A stretch of DNA of 34,528 bases, from IMG/VR virus record IMGVR_UViG_3300017971_000565, positions 1-34,528 of that record; one strand, 5' to 3'. A program made the translations under genes and the position numbers. The DNA is from a virus. Every line of letters begins with the position of its first letter. Within the stretch, counting starts at the first letter, position 1. A model generated the notes under the pieces. The model was given only the letters and a program-made list of their open reading frames with translations. It ran no database searches and had not been told where the DNA came from. Shown piece by piece: positions 22,141 to 30,312 of the stretch.

Positions 22141-23787
22141 TTAATTATCCTCTAAATAATCTTGAATAATATTTTCTAATTCGTCTTTAAAATCCTGCGT
22201 GTGCGATTTGCCGTTTCCGTTGTTCCGGGATCCGGATGGCTCCGGTTCATTAAGATCATATTTTTTTAAAAGATCCTTCACACGTTTTTCTTCTTTCAAT
22301 ATTTTTTCTATATCACCACCATCTTCATTAACAACTTGGATCAACGATTTGAAACGGTTTCGAACATTTATTTCTTTCGATTCCGCTTCCTCTTTCGGTC
22401 TTACCCATTCATATGAACGTGGGATCCAATTGTGTTGTAAATATTTATCAATCAACGAATAATTGTCCAATGGTTTCAACGCACCAAAAAGTAAACACCA
22501 ATCAATCCATTTGTTTGCGAACGGAATTAAGAATGAATCAATAATAAATGATTGTTCCATTTTCCAATTATCACGTTCATCAATTGAACCTTGCCGGATT
22601 GAACTGAAATTTACATTTTCAAGATCACCGGCGGCAAGATTGTAATTTGTTCCGATTGCGGCGGCAACCTTCCGCAACATTGTGCGGTTAAACGGTGCGT
22701 GTTGTTCCGCCGGGAATTTTGGATCCAATGTATCCACCTTCCAACCATACGGGATTTTTTGCATCACACCCGGCGCAAGATCCATATATTTGCCACCATA
22801 TTGTTGTTCTTGTTGAACCTTTTTTTGTTCTTCCTCACTTAAATTCACGTTCCGGGAAGATCCAAGAAATTTATCCGCATCCATTTTTTCTTTATATAAA
22901 AATGCCATTGTGGATGCACCGGCGGCGGCATTTATTAAACTTGCATCATCCCAACGTTCCACACCTTTTAACGTTACCAACACGGATGCAAGTGAACTCA
23001 TTCCACGCAATTGGTTGATCTCAACAACATCATAATCATAAATAATTTCATTCGCCGGGATGAAATATCTTTCATTTCCAATTGCGGTTCCGAACGGATA
23101 CATTGGTGTTTTCATCCATACGCCAACGATCTTTCCCCAATTATCAACGTGAACACCGTTGATTACAAAAGAATTTTTATAATCTTCATTGAATTGTGTA
23201 TCAATGTTTTTAGGATTTAAAACTTGCAAAGATATGCCGAACGGATTTTGTTGTTTTTTTACATTGGTAACAACACGAATTAAAAATTCACCACTCAAAA
23301 CTTTTTGTGTTCCCACAACCCATTGAACACGGCGAAATGTTAAACGCCCGTTCATTGTGCAATATTCCGGATTGCACCATTGTTTAAATTTTCGTTCAAT
23401 CACATCATTTGCAAGATCATCAAATTCACCATCCGGGAACCTTGCCAACGCTTGAAACCGGATTCCATTATGCCCGAACACGTTTGTTAAATATCTTCTT
23501 AAATATGCGGCAACATATGGATTATTCTTTTGCGCATCATACGTTCTTCCATCCACACGTTCTTTATCATTCCGGATCTCACGGTTAATATTCTCTTTTG
23601 TTCCCAACCAATCAAGAGATAAACGATCAAGTTTTGCCGCATTGAATCCTTTCAACGATACACCACCAAGATCATCATCATCAACCAAACGGATCCGCCG
23701 TTTACCAAGTGAACGTGAACGTGCCGGATTCACGTTTGCGTGAACCCGGCGAATTGTTTTTGCTTTTTTCTTTTTAAAGAATGCCAT
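22141..23787 (-). CDS. Portal protein, lambda gpB-like
   Basis: The 548-aa product matches lambda-type portals. It has a basic N terminus (FFKKKKAKTIRR), then DAQKNNPYVAAYLRRYLTN and VFGHNGIRFQ (the VVGxGI region), WVVGTQKVLSGEFLIR, LNPKNIDTQF, IPANEIIYDYDVVEINQLRG, GVERWDDASLINAAAGAS and a late segment NYNLAAGDLENVNFSSIRQG. It forms the DNA entry ring and docks the terminase. The C terminus is acidic and helical (SHTQDFKDELENIIQDYLED). It ends one base before the protease-capsid fusion. Confidence 0.93.
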   Translation of the reverse strand: MAFFKKKKAKTIRRVHANVNPARSRSLGKRRIRLVDDDDLGGVSLKGFNAAKLDRLSLDWLGTKENINREIRNDKERVDGRTYDAQKNNPYVAAYLRRYLTNVFGHNGIRFQALARFPDGEFDDLANDVIERKFKQWCNPEYCTMNGRLTFRRVQWVVGTQKVLSGEFLIRVVTNVKKQQNPFGISLQVLNPKNIDTQFNEDYKNSFVINGVHVDNWGKIVGVWMKTPMYPFGTAIGNERYFIPANEIIYDYDVVEINQLRGMSSLASVLVTLKGVERWDDASLINAAAGASTMAFLYKEKMDADKFLGSSRNVNLSEEEQKKVQQEQQYGGKYMDLAPGVMQKIPYGWKVDTLDPKFPAEQHAPFNRTMLRKVAAAIGTNYNLAAGDLENVNFSSIRQGSIDERDNWKMEQSFIIDSFLIPFANKWIDWCLLFGALKPLDNYSLIDKYLQHNWIPRSYEWVRPKEEAESKEINVRNRFKSLIQVVNEDGGDIEKILKEEKRVKDLLKKYDLNEPEPSGSRNNGNGKSHTQDFKDELENIIQDYLEDN

Positions 23788-23797
23788 TTAATTTGTT

Positions 23798-24274
23798 TTA
23801 ATCTTTAATGAAAAATATATCAACATCCAAAACAACATCACTTGGATTCCCGGTTTCCGCCGTGTTTAAGATCCTGTAATAAGGATATAATTTACCCGGA
23901 TTATTTGTAATGGTTCCCGTTTGATATGTTTCAACACTATCACTCACAATTCCCAATGTATCAACCGCAACAAAATTTGTTCCATCAAATGTTCCCTGCA
24001 ATGTTGTGGTGATTCGTGGTTTCAATGATGCCGAAACATATTGTTTTGCATAATATGCATCCCACGTTCCGTGATATCCGCTAAGTGAAAACAATTGTGA
24101 ATCATAACTTGTTAATGTGTCAAAATCTGCCGCCGCAATATCCATTTTTAACATCATATCATCACCGGAATATTCCCGGCTCATTCTCACTTCCGTTTGT
24201 GCAAACAAAGATCCCATTAAAAGAATTGTAACAAAGAAAATCAAAACCGATTTGGAAAAATTTTTGAAACGCAT
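23798..24274 (-). CDS. Exported protein between connector and portal genes
   Basis: The 158-aa product has a signal peptide (SVLIFFVTILLMGSLFAQ) and a mature beta-rich domain (LKPRITTTLQGTFDGTNF, KLYPYYRILNTAETG, VVLDVDIFFIKD). The LQGTFDGTNF-x-x-VDT pattern resembles statistical-domain decoration proteins of phage heads. Together with the 128-aa and 680-aa exported proteins it makes three Sec-leader genes inside the head/tail operon. Gene order would suggest a head protein; the leader says the periplasm or cell surface. I cannot decide between these. Confidence 0.6.
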   Translation of the reverse strand: MRFKNFSKSVLIFFVTILLMGSLFAQTEVRMSREYSGDDMMLKMDIAAADFDTLTSYDSQLFSLSGYHGTWDAYYAKQYVSASLKPRITTTLQGTFDGTNFVAVDTLGIVSDSVETYQTGTITNNPGKLYPYYRILNTAETGNPSDVVLDVDIFFIKD

Positions 24275-24299
24275 TTTTTTATTCTCCTTTTTATTATTG

Positions 24300-24851
24300 T
24301 TATTGATTAAAGAAACGAATTAACATTCTTTCATCATTTTGAAAATTTTCACCACGTTCATCCGCAATTCTTGATTCAACAAAGTTCAAACGTTTTTGTA
24401 ATTCCGATATATTACTCAACGTGTATTTTCTTCCCATATATTCCGCACTCATAACAATTTCATTGTTTAATTTTTCAATTGCGGTTTTCAAAAGATCACG
24501 TTGTTGTTCCCAATATGTGCGATATTCTGCGGCGGATGTTAGCAACGGTCTAACATTCACAGGTTTATCCGGGATCAACAAAAACTTTTTTGAATCACTT
24601 AATCTTGTAAAAACATATTGAACAAAATATTCACCCGGTGTATAACCATTCGTTGTTATTGCCGGAACATCAAAATCAAAATCGTTCCCATCTTTTGTAA
24701 CAAAAGATGAAAGATCTTTTGCACTTTCGGATCCGGTTTTGATCAACGGAACAAGATCAAATTCACTTGCCGGATAATCATCAAGTGATTCCGTAAAAAT
24801 CCAATCAACACCGGCGAATAAATTTATACCGGCAATGGTTAAATTTGCCAT
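24300..24851 (-). CDS. Head-tail connector with gpW-like C terminus
   Basis: The 183-aa product has an N-terminal immunoglobulin-like strand domain (DWIFTESLDDYPASEF, GEYFVQYVFTRLSDSKKFL) and a C-terminal helical part (LLKTAIEKLNNEIVM, EYMGRKYTLSNISELQKR, LNFVESRIADERG) that follows the gpW pattern of a short strand and an L-x-x-R/E helix. gpW closes the portal in lambda; a gene for it just ahead of the portal is expected. It is first after the strong terminator. Confidence 0.6.
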   Translation of the reverse strand: MANLTIAGINLFAGVDWIFTESLDDYPASEFDLVPLIKTGSESAKDLSSFVTKDGNDFDFDVPAITTNGYTPGEYFVQYVFTRLSDSKKFLLIPDKPVNVRPLLTSAAEYRTYWEQQRDLLKTAIEKLNNEIVMSAEYMGRKYTLSNISELQKRLNFVESRIADERGENFQNDERMLIRFFNQ

Positions 24852-24912
24852 TTAATTTTTAATCATTTTTGGTGGGAATTTTGTTTGTAAAATTTCACAA
24901 CGGAAATTTCGT

Positions 24913-24963
24913 AAAAAACCGGGAATTGTTGCAATGTGGTTTTTATTACACAACAATTCCCGG
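24913..24963 (-). terminator. Strong intrinsic terminator ahead of the head genes
   Basis: CCGGGAATTGTTG and its perfect 13-base inverse (24919-24931 and 24951-24963) form a long stem with a 19-base loop, followed on the minus strand by TTTTTT (24918 to 24913). This is the clearest rho-independent terminator in the window. It separates the terminase/MazG group from the connector-portal-capsid group. Confidence 0.85.
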
Positions 24964-24994
24964 CAACGGATGGAAGAAAAATTTTGTAAATTAT

Positions 24995-25264
24995 TTATCT
25001 GAAAAGGATTGTCCGGATTTGTTCATCCGATCTTCCATATTTTTTTGCCAAATATTCCCGGCATTCAATTGATGGAATTTCCCGGGATCTCATTTCTTTA
25101 TATTCAATCTTGATGCAATAATTCCGATATTTTGTTTCATCCAAAAATCCAAATTCCTTTGCATATTTTGCGATATAATGCGGCAACATAATTTTCACTT
25201 TGTTCCAATTGATGGAACCATCAACAAGTTCTTTTAATTCTTTTTTTATTTCCCGGATCTTCAT
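24995..25264 (-). CDS. Hypothetical basic protein, last gene before the terminator
   Basis: From the ATG at 25264 (MKIREIKKEL) the product is 89 aa; the frame extends to a TTG at 25288. It is basic and helical, ending SIECREYLAKKYGRSDEQIRT, which could be a small helix-turn-helix (LAKKYGRSDEQIRTIL). A DNA-binding role is possible. It closes the group that starts with the small genes after terminase. Confidence 0.5.
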   Translation of the reverse strand: MKIREIKKELKELVDGSINWNKVKIMLPHYIAKYAKEFGFLDETKYRNYCIKIEYKEMRSREIPSIECREYLAKKYGRSDEQIRTILFR

Positions 25265-25347
25265 TTTAATATGTGCGATTGGATCCAATTTATTTTATTG
25301 CCTTGATCGGAAAACAACAAACATCCACCAAACCCAACCGCACCAAT

Positions 25348-25587
25348 TCAATTTGCTTTTCTCTTTTTGAATTCTTCCATCATCAAGATTTTATGAACAC
25401 CATCACGCACCAAATCAGTCAATGCAAAAAATATTTTATCGGTGAACCTTTTTAATATTTCCGGATCTTCTTTTCCGGTTTGAATCGCCGGTTTAACTTG
25501 ATCAATATATTCTTTTGATGCATCCGCAACAAGTTCAAACCGTTGCCCGGTTTCAACCACTTCAATTTTTAATGTTAATTGTTCCAT
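25348..25587 (-). CDS. Hypothetical small protein
   Basis: The 79-aa product starts with a strand (LTLKIEVVETGQRFELV), then helices (SKEYIDQVKPAIQTG, ILKRFTDKIFFALTDL) and a basic tail. No family recognised. It lies downstream of the MazG-like gene in the same operon. Confidence 0.5.
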   Translation of the reverse strand: MEQLTLKIEVVETGQRFELVADASKEYIDQVKPAIQTGKEDPEILKRFTDKIFFALTDLVRDGVHKILMMEEFKKRKAN

Positions 25588-25604
25588 AATCCCTTCCCGG
25601 TTGT

Positions 25605-26273
25605 TTATTTAAAATCGGAACCCGCAATGATCCCGTTAATTGTATTTCTTAATTTTTGCACTTCAATTTTCAAATTTCTAATATCAAATTTTAATTCATC
25701 AATATATTTATATTTTTCTTGCAACAATCTTTTATAATATTCTTCCATTGATTCAAATTTGCCCGGTTGATCTTTCATCATTTCTTGATCTGTGTGTTCT
25801 CCGATTTTCTCCGCCGCAATGGGTGCGATCACATCCGCATTATCCGGGAAATTTTTCCAAGATCTTATTTCAACTTGTTCCCACGTTTTCGCAATTACTT
25901 TTGAAAGATCAATTTGATTCAACGAACAATAATTCATTAAATAAATAACAAGATCACCGATTGCATCATCACGTTCTTCAATATATTTTTTTTCGTTTTC
26001 GTATCCACGAATTTTTTGTTTGTTCTTTAATGTTGCGTGTGAAAGTTCACCAAGTTCTTCCATCATCCCGAAAATCATATCGTTTGGATTTTGTATCCCA
26101 AAGTTATTTTTAGCCCAAACAAATTGTTTTTCCTGTATTTCATCAAGATCCACAAAACCTTCAAAGATTTCATTGATCCCTTCAACTAACATTCCTAATA
26201 TGGAAGTTCTTCCATCAAATGTTAATTTAAGGTATTCCTTTAATTTCAAAACACGGTTTTTTATTTTTTCCAT
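25605..26273 (-). CDS. MazG-like nucleotide pyrophosphohydrolase
   Basis: The 222-aa product carries the all-alpha NTP pyrophosphohydrolase core: MMEELGELSHA supplies the EExxE set (E72, E73, E76), and EERDDAIGDLVIYL supplies ExxD (E100, D103, plus D107). Magnesium-binding acidic residues are complete. The 60 residues before it include a helical region and the C-terminal 90 form a coiled coil (KYIDELKFDIRNLKIEV), longer than usual. Phage MazG-type enzymes hydrolyse nucleotide triphosphates, adjusting pools or alarmone signalling; the substrate is unknown here. Confidence 0.78.
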   Translation of the reverse strand: MEKIKNRVLKLKEYLKLTFDGRTSILGMLVEGINEIFEGFVDLDEIQEKQFVWAKNNFGIQNPNDMIFGMMEELGELSHATLKNKQKIRGYENEKKYIEERDDAIGDLVIYLMNYCSLNQIDLSKVIAKTWEQVEIRSWKNFPDNADVIAPIAAEKIGEHTDQEMMKDQPGKFESMEEYYKRLLQEKYKYIDELKFDIRNLKIEVQKLRNTINGIIAGSDFK

Positions 26274-26274
26274 T

Positions 26275-26511
26275 TCACAATTCCTTTGTAATTAAAGAAT
26301 ATTCAATTATGAATGCGGTAAAAATTAAATCTTCACCCGCAATTTTTTTTGTATCTATAAACCTCACACCGGCACCGGGAAACATTTTAAAAAACACATC
26401 CCGTGTGATTCGCTGATTCGGTGAAAATTTTACTTCAATTCCATTCCGCTTGAATTCACAAACACCAATCGGTGTTTGAAAATCGTGATCTTTTAACAAT
26501 GGCATTATCAT
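26275..26511 (-). CDS. Hypothetical small protein
   Basis: The 78-aa product is a small alpha/beta domain (GVCEFKRNGIEVKF, ITRDVFFKMFPGAGVRFID) and overlaps its upstream neighbour by ATGA; an in-frame ATG at 26505 is an equally good start. It lies one base ahead of the MazG-like gene. Not recognised. Confidence 0.5.
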   Translation of the reverse strand: MIMPLLKDHDFQTPIGVCEFKRNGIEVKFSPNQRITRDVFFKMFPGAGVRFIDTKKIAGEDLIFTAFIIEYSLITKEL

Positions 26512-26825
26512 AATAAACCCCGCCGTATATTTTTAATAATTTGATTTACAATTGTTTTGTTTTTAAAACGTGTGTTAAAAAATTTCCACCGCATTAAATG
26601 TAATTGCGGATGGTGTTCTTTCTTTATTACAATCTGAATTCTTCCACAAACTTTTTGATCCGCAATTTCTTTTCCCAATTCAAAAATCACTTCCGCAAAA
26701 CGTTGATCAAGAACAATTTTTTCTTCCGTTCTTAAATCATCCCGGTAATATCGCACAATTTGAAAAACGGATTCGCCAAAATAAATATCCCTATACATCA
26801 ATAATTTTATAAAACCATAATTCAT
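26508..26825 (-). CDS. Hypothetical protein
   Basis: The 105-aa product begins MNYGFIKLLMYRDIYFGE, then an alpha/beta core (VLDQRFAEVIFELGKE, RIQIVIKKEHHP) and a strongly basic end (NIRRGLL). The basic C terminus could bind nucleic acid. Coupled by ATGA to the next gene. No family recognised. Confidence 0.5.
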   Translation of the reverse strand: MNYGFIKLLMYRDIYFGESVFQIVRYYRDDLRTEEKIVLDQRFAEVIFELGKEIADQKVCGRIQIVIKKEHHPQLHLMRWKFFNTRFKNKTIVNQIIKNIRRGLL

Positions 26826-26835
26826 TTATCACCCA

Positions 26836-27141
26836 TCAATTGTTAAATAAAGATCCGAACATTGAATCCGCCGCAAATCTTAAATCCTTAAAATCGGATA
26901 AATACCAAAACACCTTCCAATGATCCTTCCACGCACCGGTGGAATAATCGGAAGATCTTCCCGGTGGTTCAACATATGCAACCCGTGATGTTGCAACCAT
27001 TTTATGATCAAAATAAAATAAAATTTTTTCACCCGGTTCACATTTTGGTTTTTCCTTATACGCCCAAAATTCAACATCACATTCCGGCGGCGGATCTTCC
27101 CAAAAATGATTTCGTTTATTTTTCGGAACAAATATTTTCAT
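26836..27141 (-). CDS. Small PUA/EVE-like protein, tentative
   Basis: The 101-aa product follows terminase without a gap. It has the outline of a PUA-like fold: a tryptophan-rich start (NHFWEDPPPECDVEFWAY), CEPGEKILFYFDHKMVATS (the PGDxIxFY pattern followed by an alternating strand), AYVEPPG, then WKDHWKVFWYL. EVE/ASCH-type folds bind modified bases or RNA. The match is by outline only. Confidence 0.45.
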   Translation of the reverse strand: MKIFVPKNKRNHFWEDPPPECDVEFWAYKEKPKCEPGEKILFYFDHKMVATSRVAYVEPPGRSSDYSTGAWKDHWKVFWYLSDFKDLRFAADSMFGSLFNN

Positions 27142-29061
27142 TTAATAGATTCCCTTAAACCGATCACTTCTTTCTTCCGGTGGTGGTGGTGGAATAACAT
27201 CATCAACCGGTTTATCTTTTTCTTTTTTCAGTTCTTTTTCAAAACGTTCTTTTGTTGCTTCCAAATTTGGCATCAACGCCCGGAACATTGCAAAGTTATA
27301 AACCCAAAGATCCAAAATTTCCACACGTTGATGTGATGATTTCGGTTTCCATTCATACACCACACCCATTGATGGTTTCCAAACACGTTTGAATTTTTCA
27401 CCGATCAATTGATCAAAATAATCTTCATCCGTGAACGTTTTATTAAAATGAATTACATAATCACCGGAACGGTTTTTATTTCGCAACCGGCGATAAATAA
27501 TTTCCTTGCAACCATCCACACCAATGTTGATTAAAATTGTATCTTTTAATTCACCCACCATTGTTTTGTTCAATAAAATTGCTTTTCCTGTTCCGCCCTT
27601 CCCTTTTAACGAATAAACATCAAGATGTTGATGTTCACGTGTGTATGCGTAAACGGATGATGTGTTTGCGCCGCCCGAATCAACACCCGTGATGGAAATT
27701 CCAATTTGAATTCCATCATCACGTTCATAAACCACTTCAAGAAAATTATCAAGTTCATCCCAAACTTCTTGTTTGTCCGGATCTCCCCACAATTTTTTAA
27801 AAGCTAATTGAAAACTTTCTTCCCCAATTCCCCACCCAACCGTTTGAACTTCCAAACGATCCGGTTGAACATCCACTGCACACGTGATAATTAAAACTTC
27901 ATTTGGAATTGTTGGATGATCTTGATCCAAATAATCTTCACAACGATCAATCAATTCTTTAATTTCCGGCATCTTATATTCACGGGATTTTTCAAACGGT
28001 TCACCCAACGTTAAATTCGTGAACACTTCCAATTTTTCCGGATCATTTTTTGCATCCAAAAATTCTTCCACCACTTCTTGCCACGTTGAAAAAAGCGAAT
28101 ACAATTCATTTATCCAATAACCGGTGTGTTGTTTACGATCCGGATGTTCCGGGATCCATTCAACACCGGCGATTAAATCACGTTTATCTTTTTCATACAT
28201 TCTTCCGTTGCAATGTTCGCATTCAAGATAAACCGTTTCCGGTTTGTGCTTTGGTTTTAAACCAAACAAATCCGTTTTTTCTTTTTCCCATTTAATATGA
28301 TCCCGGAAATTTATCACAAATTTTCCACCGCAATGTTTGCAAGTGATGAACGGTTTGCATTTGTTGGATCTTTCATAAAAATCCATAATCCGGGATTCAC
28401 CTTTTATTGTTGGTGTGGATGATCTGATGTGTTTACGTTTACCACGAAATGTTTTTGTCCTTTTTTCCGCCCGGATAACCGGATCACCTTCTTTAATTCC
28501 TTTTGTGCCACGTTCTTTTTCAATGGCATCAATATCATCCACAAAAACTTTTGCAATTGAAACACCACGTAAACCAACGGCGGAATTTGCACCAACAAGA
28601 ATTATAAACCCACCGGCGAAACGAACATATAAGGTTGTATATTCACCATCACGTGAACGTTTCCGTGCAACCTTCCGTTTCAATGTTTTGGTATCATCCA
28701 ACATTGGATGCAATTTATCCTTTGAATATTTTCTTGCCGCATCAATGGTTGGTTGCATTATTAAGATTGATACCGGATCCACATCAATGGTGTATCCTAT
28801 CATATTGTTCAACATTTCGGTTTTCCCCACCTGTGCGGATGCAACAATCGTGATGGAAATAATTTTGGGATCCGTATAATCCAACATTGGTTGAATTAAA
28901 TAATTCACAATATCATTCCGCCAACGCCCGGTAATTGCGGCATAATCCGGAAGAACACGGTGTTGTTCCGCCCAATCCGGCACCGTTAAATGCCGTTGCG
29001 GTTTTAACATCATCCGGGATTCCCGGATGATCACCAACAATGTATCCGGATAATCAATCAT
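27142..29061 (-). CDS. Terminase large subunit, GpA family
   Basis: The 639-aa product is a lambda GpA-type packaging motor. ATPase: Walker A SAQVGKT (75-81), Walker B VFVDDID (172-178), then the coupling STPTIKGESR. A zinc-binding insert has CKHCGGKF (C241, C244) and CEHCNGRM (C281, C284), as in GpA. Nuclease: AVDVQPDRLEV (D397) and TGVDSGG (D461), followed by the TFTDEDYFDQL region. The C terminus has a PPPPPP linker and an acidic/basic tail for portal docking. GpA-type enzymes usually cut at cos sites, so cohesive ends are likely. Coupled by ATGA to the 39-aa gene before it. Confidence 0.94.
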   Translation of the reverse strand: MIDYPDTLLVIIRESRMMLKPQRHLTVPDWAEQHRVLPDYAAITGRWRNDIVNYLIQPMLDYTDPKIISITIVASAQVGKTEMLNNMIGYTIDVDPVSILIMQPTIDAARKYSKDKLHPMLDDTKTLKRKVARKRSRDGEYTTLYVRFAGGFIILVGANSAVGLRGVSIAKVFVDDIDAIEKERGTKGIKEGDPVIRAEKRTKTFRGKRKHIRSSTPTIKGESRIMDFYERSNKCKPFITCKHCGGKFVINFRDHIKWEKEKTDLFGLKPKHKPETVYLECEHCNGRMYEKDKRDLIAGVEWIPEHPDRKQHTGYWINELYSLFSTWQEVVEEFLDAKNDPEKLEVFTNLTLGEPFEKSREYKMPEIKELIDRCEDYLDQDHPTIPNEVLIITCAVDVQPDRLEVQTVGWGIGEESFQLAFKKLWGDPDKQEVWDELDNFLEVVYERDDGIQIGISITGVDSGGANTSSVYAYTREHQHLDVYSLKGKGGTGKAILLNKTMVGELKDTILINIGVDGCKEIIYRRLRNKNRSGDYVIHFNKTFTDEDYFDQLIGEKFKRVWKPSMGVVYEWKPKSSHQRVEILDLWVYNFAMFRALMPNLEATKERFEKELKKEKDKPVDDVIPPPPPEERSDRFKGIY

Positions 29062-29177
29062 ACAAATAAATGATCAATCCACAACCAAACAACAAAACCC
29101 GCATAAAACAAACCGGTTGTGTATGCACCAACCGCTAAAAGAAAACCGATCCAATCTCTCATTTTTGTTGCCTTCAT
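29058..29177 (-). CDS. 39-aa membrane peptide between the two terminase genes
   Basis: ATG at 29177 follows the small terminase stop by five bases and the TGA overlaps the large terminase ATG (ATGA). The peptide starts MKATKMRDW and continues with a hydrophobic stretch (IGFLLAVGAYTTGLFYAG, then FVVWLWI) ending HLFV. Start, overlap and hydrophobic pattern all support a real gene. A membrane peptide in this position is unusual. Function unknown. Confidence 0.6.
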   Translation of the reverse strand: MKATKMRDWIGFLLAVGAYTTGLFYAGFVVWLWIDHLFV

Positions 29178-29182
29178 TTTAT

Positions 29183-29719
29183 TTATGATTTTGATTCCAT
29201 TTTAATATCATATTCATCAAGATTTTCCATTATCTCTTTTTCATCCGCAACCGGATCAAGATCCGCAAGTTGATTTAACATATCATCAACAAGATCTTGG
29301 ATCACCTGCCGCCGTTCTTCGCCCGTTTCCATCCCTTCAAGTTTAATCATTGCCACACCCGGCATTCCGTTCAACATTTGTTTAATCAACAACATTTCAT
29401 TTTTCCACGCAACGTTCACCATTTCAATATCAATTTTTTCACCACGAATTGATTTCAATTTTTCTTCTTTAATTTTCAAATCCATTTCAACATTTCGTTT
29501 ACGCATTTCACGCAACGTTTCGTCCCCGCCGCCCTCTTTTAAGATCTCAATTTCACGTGCATCTTGATCAAGTTTCCATTTAACACACGCAAACAATGGA
29601 TATTCACCTTGTTTGTTTTTCGGCATTCCTTTCAACACCCAATTTTGAATCGTGCGAACATCACATTCAAAAAAATCCGCCAACAAATTAACATCCACCG
29701 GCAATTCAACAAGTTTCAT
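29183..29719 (-). CDS. Terminase small subunit, Nu1-like
   Basis: The product has an N-terminal winged-helix-type DNA-binding motif (LLADFFECDVRTIQNWVLKG, then MPKNKQGEYPLF), as in lambda Nu1. A helical region follows (LREMRKRNVEMDLKIKEEK) and a C-terminal helix that should bind the large subunit. It recognises the packaging site. The start at 29719 is preferred because GGGGA precedes it and it overlaps the previous stop (ATGA); the frame is open to 29737. Confidence 0.8.
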   Translation of the reverse strand: MKLVELPVDVNLLADFFECDVRTIQNWVLKGMPKNKQGEYPLFACVKWKLDQDAREIEILKEGGGDETLREMRKRNVEMDLKIKEEKLKSIRGEKIDIEMVNVAWKNEMLLIKQMLNGMPGVAMIKLEGMETGEERRQVIQDLVDDMLNQLADLDPVADEKEIMENLDEYDIKMESKS

Positions 29720-29982
29720 TGTATCTTCCCCACGCATTGTTCATAATACATTGATTGATTTTCTCGATCACTAATTTCACTTTTTCTTTTCAATACATTC
29801 TTGATGGATGAATCAATCAATTTTAAAACTTCCATTTTTTGCATATGAAGAACTTTTGCAAGTTCATTATCTGAATGATCAAAACAATCATCCGTTAATG
29901 CATAATTCATATCATCATAAATTTCATCCGTAATTTCCTTAATTAAAAAATCAAAATCTTGTTCTTCAATTATTATTTTCAT
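29716..29982 (-). CDS. Small acidic protein, unknown function
   Basis: The 88-aa product starts with an acidic helical region (IIIEEQDFDFLIKEITDEI) and contains HSDNELAKVLHMQKMEVLK. It overlaps the small terminase start (ATGA) and follows the regulator gene by one base, so it shares its promoter. No family recognised; a regulator partner is possible. Confidence 0.5.
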   Translation of the reverse strand: MKIIIEEQDFDFLIKEITDEIYDDMNYALTDDCFDHSDNELAKVLHMQKMEVLKLIDSSIKNVLKRKSEISDRENQSMYYEQCVGKIQ

Positions 29983-29983
29983 T

Positions 29984-30271
29984 TTAAGTTTTCCCGTTTG
30001 ATTTTATAATCCCGTTTTTTACAAAGTGAATTAAAATTTTTAATGATGTGGATGGATTCCTTTTCCCGGATTCGATCATATAAAGTGAATGTGATTCAAT
30101 CCCAACATAATATGCAAATTCTTTTCTTGTTAAACCGGCACGTTCCCGGATCTTCAATATTTCCGTTCCATCAAGATCAATAAGATCCGGAAGATCTTCA
30201 ATATCAACCTTCCGGATTCCCTGTTTTAAATAACCGTTTTTTGTTGTTCCCAAATTCCTACCTATTGACAA
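29984..30271 (-). CDS. XRE-type helix-turn-helix regulator
   Basis: The 95-aa frame has an N-terminal extension of about 35 residues and then a helix-turn-helix domain (TEILKIRERAGLTRKEFAYY, VGIESHSLYMIESGKRNPS, about 36-84) of the XRE/Cro-CI type. The only starts are TTG at 30271 and 30253; with transcription predicted near 30277, 30253 leaves more room and has AGGT upstream. Its promoter overlaps a perfect palindrome, as expected for self-repression. The HTH domain is confident; operator binding and a role in the lysis-lysogeny choice are inference. Confidence 0.82.
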   Translation of the reverse strand: MSIGRNLGTTKNGYLKQGIRKVDIEDLPDLIDLDGTEILKIRERAGLTRKEFAYYVGIESHSLYMIESGKRNPSTSLKILIHFVKNGIIKSNGKT

Positions 30272-30294
30272 TGATATATAACAAAGTTATATTA
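30265..30294 (+). promoter_or_regulatory. Sigma70-like divergent promoter
   Basis: TTGACA (30265-30270), a 17-base spacer and TATATT (30288-30293) match the E. coli-type consensus at 11 of 12 positions. Transcription would start near 30300 and run into the hairpin at 30331. It faces away from the regulator and overlaps the regulator's own promoter and operator. Confidence 0.5.
30276..30292. promoter_or_regulatory. Palindromic operator candidate
   Basis: ATATAACAAAGTTATAT has perfect seven-base arms around three bases. It overlaps the -7 element of the regulator promoter (30282-30289) and the spacer of the divergent promoter, so one bound protein could block both. The arm GTTATAT also occurs in the 4790-4919 array. 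Confidence 0.65.
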
Positions 30295-30312
30295 GTAATG
30301 TTTCAAATGCAA
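30282..30312 (-). promoter_or_regulatory. Bacteroidota-type promoter for the regulator and packaging genes
   Basis: TTG (30310-30312), a 20-base spacer and TAACTTTG (30282-30289) on the minus strand give the same spacing as the replication-operon promoter at 4722-4752. It sits just upstream of the regulator gene and would also serve the terminase genes if no terminator intervenes. Confidence 0.55.
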
